From contig NW_006763292.1 in NCBI RefSeq assembly GCF_000218685.1, forward strand, positions 943,087-1,007,086: 64,000 nt of DNA, read 5' to 3'. The notes beneath the pieces were generated by a model that saw only the letters and a list, made by a program, of their open reading frames with translations, searched no databases and had not been told where the DNA came from. How positions within the stretch are numbered: position 1 is the stretch's first letter; every line of letters starts with the position of its first letter. Shown in pieces: positions 56,753 through 64,000 of this stretch. The translations under genes were made by a program, and so were the position numbers. The DNA comes from Serpula lacrymans var. lacrymans S7.9 (Eukaryota; Basidiomycota; Agaricomycetes; Boletales; Serpulaceae).

Positions 56753-57163
56753 TGTAACAACCAAGAGTTTGTTACTCTGGCGCACAACTAAAACCAACTA
56801 TAGAGATGATGATGAGGGAGTAGTTACCTTTTAGACTTCAACAAGTTAGTTGTGAGGATACAACAGAAGGACTCACTGAAGAGTCTCCTTGATCTATTGG
56901 GGTATATATACTACTACAGGTTTGTACATATGTACTATACAGTTTATGAAGGCAGTGGCTGATGATGTCAGAGGGCGCAGCCTGTGTGACCAGCTCCACT
57001 GCATGAGAGACTTGTATCTAAAATAGAAAGAAAGGCAGTGCAGCGCAAGAAAGTGGAGTTTGAACAAAAGGGAAAGTGCCGCATCGCACACAGTGTGAAA
57101 ACTACAGTAAAAGGTTAAAGAGGAGAATGAAAATTAAAGGTCCAAAAATGTGTTATTGTAACA
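56753..57163 (-). repeat. Gypsy family A 5' LTR
   Basis: 411 bp, TGTTACAATAACAC (at 57163) to GGTTGTTACA (56753). The 500-bp leader to the Gag start follows on the minus strand. Its outer side joins directly to plus-strand RNase H of another gypsy copy, so it landed inside that element. Confidence 0.85.
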
Positions 57164-58327
57164 CTGGTAGCATTACCTAGAACATGCTAGACACCAATTT
57201 AAAACTGGGATTGATCATAAGAACTAGAGTTCTTCATGACAGCCAAAGATCTGAATCAACAACAAGCATGCTATACACTGTATCTGTCTAGATTCAACTA
57301 TATATTAATTCACAAACCTGGCTCTTTGATGGGAAAAGCTAATGCTCTATCTAGAAGGGGAGATCATGCTGAAAGCATTGAATTGGACAATAAAGGAGTA
57401 GTCCTCATAGATCCAATGGGTGTTGCCAACGTTCAAATCAACCAAGATTCAGGTCTTCTAGAAGTCTTCAGGAAAAACCTATCAACAGAAGAGAAAAAGT
57501 GCCTTGAGGGCATTGATGCATATTTGTGGGAGGATTTGCTCTTCCATTATAAAGATAAAGTATGTGTGCCTGAATCCGCAAGGATAAAGGCTATTGATAG
57601 ACACCATAACACATTAGTGGCAGGGCACCCTGGGTGGCAAAGGACTATGGAGTTGATCTCCAAATATTAAATATGATCTGGCAAGGTGAAGGGCATACAG
57701 GAATATGGCAAAAGTTGTCTTTGCTTTGTGGAACCATGGCAGGACATATCAGTGGACTTTACTACAGATCTACATGAGTCAAATGGGTATAATTCAGTTA
57801 TGCTAGTAGTACACCGCTTCTCAAAGGAAGTAGTGTTTGTACCAACAACAAACACTATTACAGTCACGTGCATGACAAATCTATTTAAAGATTTTGTATG
57901 ATAAATTCACAGACTTCCTGAAACAGTAATCTCTGATAGAGGACCAGACGGACAGGTGGAGAGACTCAACCAGGAGATGAAGTAATATCTCCAGATATTT
58001 ATAAGTATTAGACAGTCAGATTGGGCCAAGTGGCTAAAGATAGCCCAGTTCTCATATAATATTAAACAGTTGTCAGCTACAAGCAAGGCACCATTTGAAA
58101 TAACAAGGTCATATGTACCCCGAATGGGTGTAGAACCTGGAAAGAGCAAAAATGAGGCTGCTGGAACATCGGCCAAGGTCATGAAGTCTATTTTATGTGA
58201 ATCACGCAACTATTTAAATATGCTAAGCAGATGGTTGAACAGGCAGAGTGTAGATACTCTAAAGCTCCTGAATACAAAGTCAGGGACTTAGTTGGTTAGA
58301 CACCAAACCATCTTAAGTTAACAGATC
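57164..58327 (+). pseudogene. Gypsy RNase H-integrase fragment
   Basis: Begins at EHWRHYLEHARHQF, then YLSRFNYILIHKPG and the zinc-binding IDRHHNTLVAGHPGWQRT. The catalytic part follows with frame changes: SNGYNSVMLVVHRFSKEVVF, where the expected D is H, and an interior deletion near 57945 that skips part of the core. It ends in the GPY region at 58327, where a solo LTR interrupts it; it continues at 58954. Confidence 0.75.
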
Positions 58328-58953
58328 TGTAACAATACCCAAAGTTTTGTAGACTCTGGTGCACACAGCTAGATTCTCAAGAAAATGTGAGAGTAAGGGA
58401 GTGAGCTGGTAGATGTCAAATTATGACATTTGTTTATAGTATAAGAAAACATGCATTGGCCAAGGCTTGAACCTGGGACTCCAGCTTTTATGGTCTGGTG
58501 TTTTACCAACTAAGCTACCAAGGCGTACTTGGAAAGCATACTGATTGGTTGCATGCCCAGAAGGTCCAGAATCACTATACACGGGTGCAGATCCCATTGT
58601 GTTGTGATAGTAGACTCAAAGAAAAGAGGGAGTTTGTTGATGGTATACAACAGGAGGACTCACTGAGGAGTAGTCTTCATCTATTGCAAGGGTATATATA
58701 CCTAAATACATGTGGTACTGTACAGTTAATATAAATATAGGTAAATATTCTGTAGTGTTTTATTGTATTTCATATGATGTCATTGCTGAGTAAGTAAAGG
58801 TACAATGTCATATTATGTGACTGGTCACATGATGGGTCTAGACACTAGTCAGGTGATGTGTCAAGTGATCAGTCACGTAACTTCCAAAAGTAAAAGTCCA
58901 AAAAATAAAAGTAAAATAAAAGTAAAATAGGTGCCAAAAATGCTGTCATAACA
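58328..58953 (-). repeat. Solo gypsy family B LTR holding a tRNA-like unit
   Basis: Starts TGTTATGACAGC at 58953 and ends TGTTACA at 58328, interrupted by the 196-bp unit at 58414-58609. Net length is about 425 bp. Flanks AGATC and AATCA match only partly. It splits the integrase gene between L-T-D and Q-F-R-K-L. Confidence 0.65.
58414..58609 (+). mobile_element. Solo 196-bp tRNA-like LTR unit
   Basis: TGTCAAATTATG to TTGTGATA, flanked by perfect GTAGA duplications (58409-58413, 58610-58614). Same length as 9763-9958. The tRNA-like part is on the minus strand. It inserted into the family B solo LTR, so it moved after that LTR was formed. Confidence 0.78.
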
Positions 58954-59406
58954 AATCAGCAATTCAGGAAATTGACTGAAAAATGGATTGGTCCTTACCA
59001 GATTGAGGAAGTCAAGCCAAACATGGTAGAGCTGGAACTCCCAAAATGTATGAAAGTGGTTCCCACTGTTAACATCAGCCACGTAAAACCTTACAAAGGA
59101 AAATTGCCAGGTCAACAAGTAAACAGGCCAGGACCTGTAGAAGTAACACAGGAAGGTTATGAAGAGTTTGAAGTTGAGAAGGTGGTGGATGCACACTTGA
59201 AGCATGGAAAATTAGAATTCCTGATTCACTGGAAGGATTTTGAAGATGAGGACAAAACTTGGCAACCAGAAGTCTATCTGGAAAATTCTCGAGATACTAT
59301 TAGAGATTTTTATAAATTCAATCTTTTTTCTTCTTTATGTCAAAAAATGCCCAACAACCTTACCACAACCTCTGGTATTTGGTCTCCCCTAGAAGTTGAA
59401 CCATAG
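58954..59406 (+). pseudogene. Integrase tail and chromodomain
   Basis: KLTEKWIGPYQIEEVKPNMV, then VNISHVKPYKGK and a chromodomain (EFEVEKVVDAHLKHGKLEFL, WKDFEDEDKTWQPE), open to TAG 59404. It continues the fragment at 57164-58327. CpG sites present in the 38-kb copy are TpG/CpA here. Confidence 0.8.
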
Positions 59407-59421
59407 GGGGGGCGGGGGGTA

Positions 59422-59692
59422 GTGTTACAACATTTATTTTCACTTTTTCTTTCTTTTATTTTTAGGCTTTTACTTTTGAAAGTCACGTGACTGATCACCT
59501 GACACATCACCTAACTGGTGTCTAGACCCAAAATGTTACTGGTCACGTGATATGATATCATATAGAATACAATAGAACACTGCAAAATATTTACCTATAT
59601 TTAAATTAACTGTATAGTACCACATGTATTTAGGTATATATACCCTTATAATAGATGGAGACTCCTCAGTGAGTCCTCCTGTTGTATACCAT
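59422..59692 (+). repeat. Gypsy family B LTR, 3' truncated
   Basis: A G-rich polypurine tract precedes TGTTACAACA. The LTR contains TCACGTGAC motifs and a TATATATACCC box and stops at about 59692, where Plavaka sequence begins. Confidence 0.75.
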
Positions 59693-60440
59693 CAAGAGAG
59701 AAGAAGAGAAGTAGGCAGAGCTGGAAGGAGGTATAGAGATTAGTTTGTTGCCTTCATCCAAACCCCTATCCAATTTCCTGGCTAAACATCCACATTCCCC
59801 TGGCCAGACACTGAAAAGCATTCAAACAAATTATCAATGTCCAACTTTCTTATATCACCTATATACTTTCCTTAACAAATTCATAGACAGAGGGAATACA
59901 ATCCCTACAAATCAAATATTTGGCATAACTCATTCAAATTTGTGGTGGATAATCTAGGAATAATATAAATAGCATCCAAAATATGGACAGTATAAAAGCC
60001 AATCCTGGAAAAAGAGGAGAGGGCAAATTTGATGCTGTCATTGCTGCACATACTGATAAAGCTAAGGCAACAGGCCTACAAAGTACATCCAACTGTATTA
60101 TCCCTCCACTGTTTCTTTGCTTATTATAACACTATAGGGATGAAGGATGGGTGATTTAGAGTCATATTCTCACTCCCAAATATTCTTACATAGTACCTCA
60201 TTCATAGCCCAAAGGCCCTTTGGCTTATGCAGAGTGGTATACAAAATATCTAGAAATCCTGGGCAATTTTATAATATGTACGTCGTTACCAAGCCAGTCC
60301 CTCAGGAAAATGGTGTTGTACCTGGTGCTATTATTCTACTGGGGACCACACATAAAAGTTGATATTTGGTTCCTTTTACTGGACCTGGGGTTGTTTGGCT
60401 GTCTACTTGGAGGACAGATAATGTACTGGAATGTTTGTGG
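59693..60440 (+). pseudogene. Plavaka transposase C-terminal fragment
   Basis: Paralogue of 49319-50108 on the other strand, with the same order: SPGQTLKSIQT-like, NPGKRGEG, LAYAEWY and PGQFYNMYVVTK segments. Several stops and frame changes make it more decayed. It joins an LTR end on the left and a second LTR-like terminus on the right. Confidence 0.7.
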
Positions 60441-60575
60441 ATAATTTTTACTTAATAATTGGGCTAGTAAATTCTCATACATTACTTTCTCCTAATTACT
60501 ATACATGTATCTACAATGTACCTACTTTTTTTGTACATATAAACAACAACAAACCTTCCTCTTCTGGGGGGAGGG

Positions 60576-60775
60576 TGTAAGGTATCAATCATGTAGATCA
60601 TGCCTTACCTTTTATGGTAACTAAACCTATATAGTTTTAAGCCACCTGATAGTATCTAGTCTGAGTTTGTCTTATCACAAACTCTTACATATCATTGAAT
60701 ATAACTCTGGTTAAATTCAGTACCGTGTGAGTAAGTGAGTGAGTAAGGACTAGAGTGAACTATACACATAAGTGA
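60576..60775 (+). repeat. LTR-like terminus, pair of 21519
   Basis: GGGGGGAGGG then TGTAAGGTATCAATC. Shared blocks with 21519-21755 include GTCTGAGTTTGT and the ACAAACTCTT...TTGAATATAAC...GGTTAAATTCAGTA series. Element type unknown. Confidence 0.5.
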
Positions 60776-60791
60776 AGGGCACTCCCAAAAT

Positions 60792-61243
60792 TTACAGGTA
60801 TGTTGGCATGAATTGGGTAGAAACATTGATACTCACCATTTCTTCTTTGAGTCTATGTGTTGGAAACACTACAGCCATAGCTGGATCGTTGGGAACATAT
60901 TTGAATGGACTGCACAGTGGATGTTCTGTGGATGTAGCTAAAACTATTAGCATATACATGAAAGAATAGCCAGTTTTCCCTCCTCCAGTTGGCACAATAG
61001 CCATTAGGTCAATCATCCAAGGACTTGCAGACACCATCTAAACATAGTCATGCAGATCAAAAGGTAAATGCCTTTATAATATACGTCAAGCCAGGAGTTT
61101 TCCCTCATCCAAGCTGAATTTGTAGGTGCTTGCTTGGAGCATGGTAGGTTTCGTTTGGCGCCATTTTCAATCACTTGCGAGCGACAGAGGAGAGGAGACT
61201 TCGGAATATTATTTGATTCGGTATTTCTAAAAACATACGACAA
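60792..61243 (-). pseudogene. RecQ-like helicase fragment
   Basis: The minus strand reads DLMAIVPTGGGKTGYSFMYM, a Walker A motif, then NDPAMAVVFPTHRLKEEM, as in the RecQ-like helicases that are amplified in basidiomycete genomes. The upstream piece (61.24-61.04 kb) is in another frame and was not recognised. Only the first helicase motifs are present. Confidence 0.65.
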
Positions 61244-61436
61244 GTACGCTACGTTGATCGCTGTTGGACGTGTCGCGTATTGTCACGTGCGTTGGATATA
61301 ATCGCCGAAACCCTCAACAGCTGTTGACAGGCTGCCAATAGATGAAGCCTAGGCTCGATCATCAAACATCGATTTTCCCAATGCAGGCCACTAATGAGCT
61401 GTGATAGACGGCTGAATGGGAAACGCTCTCAACGAT

Positions 61437-61953
61437 TCAATTGTACTGACCTTCTGGTGTTTTCGCGATGTATTCAATGGCTAAGTAGATGTACTTCATG
61501 AGAATACGAGCTTCCCGATAGATTGTGACCAAGACTAACCTTGTTGTACAGTTTTGATACCATCTGCTTCAGCATCCGGAATTTCAATGGCAAACTCCTG
61601 TTGGTCAGAGGCATTTCACTTAGTTCATTAAACAAGTACGCAAACATCCTACCTCTTCCATAGCCATGACCAATTCAACAGTGTCTAAACTGTCAAGACC
61701 AAGGTTTTCCGCGAAAGAAGAATCAACGGAGAGCTGTGGAGATGATAAGGGTAGATCTAAAGGTGACTGTAGTAAAATCAACCTTGACGGAATCGACTTT
61801 CTCAAAGCCTCTAACGACGTTTAAAACTCTAGCTTGTACATTGTCCCTAGTCAAGCTTGCAGCTGCTGAAAACCTTATATGAGGTAAACGATGTGGAACG
61901 CTTGAAGGACGTCGCGTGCCATTCGCAATGTTGCACAAACGGCGAAGAAACAT
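61437..61953 (-). CDS. ACP1: Mitochondrial acyl carrier protein
   Basis: Carries growing acyl chains in mitochondrial fatty acid synthesis (lipoate precursor) and is a subunit of complex I in fungi that have it. Four exons (61953-61783, 61733-61653, 61597-61540, 61480-61437) join in frame to 117 residues. The N-terminus MFLRRLCNIANGTRR is basic and presequence-like. Exon 2 carries GLDSLDTVELVMAMEE; the Ser of DSL (residue 72) is the phosphopantetheine site. EFAIEIPDAEADGIKTVQQA and the end TPEGQYN follow the family pattern. Length is typical. Introns have canonical ends. Intact. Confidence 0.92.
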
Positions 61954-61999
61954 TGGAGAGATATGGTTAAGGCAAAAGAAAAATTTATTCTGACTTCGA

Positions 62000-63120
62000 T
62001 CTTGAATGCTTAATTTTAAATGCCGCTTCGGATGTTCCCGCTATATGGTACAGTTGAAATGAAAAGTACCCCAGTGTGGTGTCCAGGACCTGTAACACAG
62101 AGTGGGAGTGGGGTCTGGAGGTGATGCAATTCAGGCAGAATTAGTTATTTATGGCAAAGCACAAAAGATTTACAGGCAAGCTACAGATTTGTACAGTTCC
62201 TTCATTTGAAATATATTATTTGAAAATGAAAAATCATTTGTCAGTCCATCATTGCTTGATTGATGTTGTTGAGAGATCCAGTCTCCATCAATACATTATT
62301 CTGATCTTTCCACTTTCTTCATCTGATCTTCAGCTGAGATGAAAGTAAGTGTCAATGACACAATTTGGGGCACTGCTTTTGTGGGGCTGAAACATTGTAG
62401 GAGCTTTGGTCAAGAGGTGGACGCTAGCAAGCTGTCAGTGTTGTTTTCTTGTACCAGGACATGATTGAGGATTACCTAGGATTTGAAATGTGCTTGTAAC
62501 TGTTGTTAACCCAGTGATAAGCAATTTGAAATGTAATGCTGACGTCAACAAAGTCCCCACAACTTAGAGTAAGAGGGTTACAGATCACTCACTCTTGTGA
62601 ACACACAATGCAAAAGATACAAGTTGTTCTGCTTGATGAAGTTGTGATCAACGCTGCTCTTTTCAGATGATAAGGACACATGAATGAGGCGCCAAATATT
62701 ATTGATCGCTGCATGGGTAGCAGCCCACAGTTTTTCATTGCCCTTTGATGTCAAAGCAAGGTGATGAACCACATTTGTGACATAATCCGGATCACTGCAT
62801 ACAGTGTTAGCACTAAAAAGTGTGATAGTTGGTGTTGTACCTGTTCCAGTTGCCGAGGTGGGAGAGATTGAATCTTCCTACAAAGTGCAATTGAGTCTGA
62901 AATGAGCCCAAATAATTTCAGCCGGTCTTGGCCAGAATTGCGCTACATTGGTTGTTGCCCTGCCATATCATCATCTTTTGACTGTATTTATTGCTGACCA
63001 ATTATTGGCAATGACAGTTCTGCAGAACCTGTGCTGCAGTGCTGTACCAGAAGAGTAGAAGATCACATCTGCGACCCGGCAAGCATGTGACATGTTGAGA
63101 CAGAGTTTCATGCAAAGGAG
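62000..63120. other. Unassigned stretch between ACP1 and copia LTR
   Basis: No supported gene. A minus-strand frame at 62578-62772 is open for 64 codons and a longer helical reading can be made across about 62.58-62.82 kb, but no family was recognised. Confidence 0.3.
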
Positions 63121-63387
63121 TAATAAAACTAAGTGAAACTACAATGGATGTTAGTTTAAGATGATCTCTCATAAATGTAATGTAACATACCTCAGCCGCT
63201 GCCCGAGAGGCTATAGAAATGATTGAGGTATTTCTATACTAAACCCCCTGCTATTTATAGTCAGAGGTGCTACTCGCTATAGTATAATGACTCCTAGGAG
63301 AACAATGGTGACTCCATGGAGTGGTGGCTATGCTCCATGGAGAACAATGGCTGCTTTGGCAGAGACCGGGTTTATCCAGTTTTGTCA
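63121..63387 (-). repeat. Copia 3' LTR
   Basis: 267 bp, TGACAAAACTGG at 63387 to TTTTATTA at 63121. It is preceded on the minus strand by the polypurine tract GAGTGGGAG. Palindromic decamers lie at 63291, 63312 and 63333. Confidence 0.85.
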
Positions 63388-64000
63388 CTCCCACTCAAGT
63401 GCAACCATAGTCCCATAGCTTTAGAGAATTTCCAGTGTTTTCCTCTCCCTTTAATACTAAGTCATCTCGGATAAAATGATATTTCCGTTGAATGTGTTTT
63501 GTGCGAGCACGGAACTGTGGATCTTGTGTAAGAATAATAGCTGCTTGATTGTCACAGTGCAATGTTGTAGGTCCATTTTGAGCATGTCCAATTTCTTCAA
63601 AAAATGTCCAAAGCCATGCAAGGTGTTGTCCAGCATTGCTCAATCCAATGTACTCTGACTCCGTGGAGGATAAAGCTACCATGCTTTGTATTTTGCTTGT
63701 CTAGGAGATTGCTCCTCGGATGGTGATAAAAACAAAGCCTGATGTTGATCGAGACGTGTCTGGGTCTCCAGACCAATCTGCATCTGAATATCCATAGAAA
63801 TCCATGTCCATGGAGACATCTGTGCCATCATATTGTAGTTCCATGTCCCTGGTTGCTTTCAGATATCGGAGGACACATTTTGCAACTTCTCAGTAATGGA
63901 TCCTTGGAGCTGAGCTATGTCTGCTTAGTATTCCAACAACGTAGGCAACGTCTGAGCGGGTTCCGAGCATGGCATACATGAGGGAGCCTACAATTGAGAG
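63388..64000 (-). pseudogene. Copia RT-RNase H C-terminus, runs off window
   Basis: The minus strand enters at GSLMYAMLGTRSDVAYVVG and passes VLRYLKATRDMELQY and YSDADWSGDPDTSRSTSG. It then shows MVALSSTESEYIGLSNAGQH (RNase H) and ends LKLWDYGCT before the LTR. Two expected Trp codons are stops (after RIHY and after GAIS), both explained by G-to-A changes. The 5' part lies beyond 64000. Confidence 0.85.

Noticed and set aside
62578..62772. DUF6589 C-terminus
   Set aside because: Considered because such genes are near, but no family motif could be matched.
1..64000. CRISPR arrays, operons, riboswitches or prokaryotic signals
   Set aside because: The introns, gene families and transposons are fungal; no regularly spaced direct repeats of CRISPR type are present.

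Overview
The window is fungal nuclear DNA, most likely from an agaricomycete basidiomycete with a transposon-bloated genome. Evidence: short GT-AG introns of about 40-60 bp, Plavaka (CACTA) transposases, DUF6589 and other agaricomycete-restricted multicopy proteins, chromodomain Ty3/gypsy elements, copia elements, Helitron and Tc1/mariner remnants. Every family, motif and boundary named here was read by eye; no database search was run.

Layout. 0.01-0.49 kb: unrecognised ORF. 0.66-5.9 kb (-): decayed Helitron Rep/helicase. 6.2-8.1 kb: acidic ORF and a dead DDE_3 transposase. 8.5-10 kb: cluster of tRNA-like LTR units and a copia LTR. 10.5-14.1 kb (+): pseudogene and a degraded Plavaka transposase carrying an 82-bp mini-insertion. 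14.7-16.0 kb (+): multi-exon coiled-coil gene. 16.07-18.61 kb (-): copia element with both LTRs but the RT core deleted. 19-22 kb: LTR-related debris. 22.3-29 kb: gypsy element holding a solo LTR that itself holds a Tc1/mariner element with an assembly gap. 29-30.6 kb: gypsy gag. 30.7-33.1 kb: agaricomycete multicopy pseudogene.

33.4-37.1 kb is a gene island: DNA ligase I (+) and mitochondrial pyruvate carrier MPC1 (-) converge with 50 bp between stop codons. 37.4-41.2 kb: gypsy deletion derivative, solo LTR, copia fragment. 42.1-43.7 kb (-): DUF6589 protein. 44.17-47.27 kb (-): FCP1 RNA polymerase II CTD phosphatase. 48-60.8 kb: LTRs, two Plavaka fragments, one long gypsy gag-pol and several nested fragments. 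60.8-61.2 kb: RecQ-like helicase fragment. 61.44-61.95 kb (-): mitochondrial acyl carrier protein. 63.1-64 kb (-): copia 3' end.

The host genes (LIG1, MPC1, FCP1, ACP1 and the coiled-coil gene) splice into intact reading frames. The surrounding elements carry stops, frameshifts and C-to-T type decay at CpG. The most unusual signals are a 196-bp LTR-like unit carrying a tRNA-derived RNA polymerase III promoter, present as two solo units with perfect 5-bp target duplications and one apparent miniature two-LTR element; a short membrane ORF conserved inside one LTR family; and arrays of palindromic decamers spaced 20-21 bp in copia LTRs.
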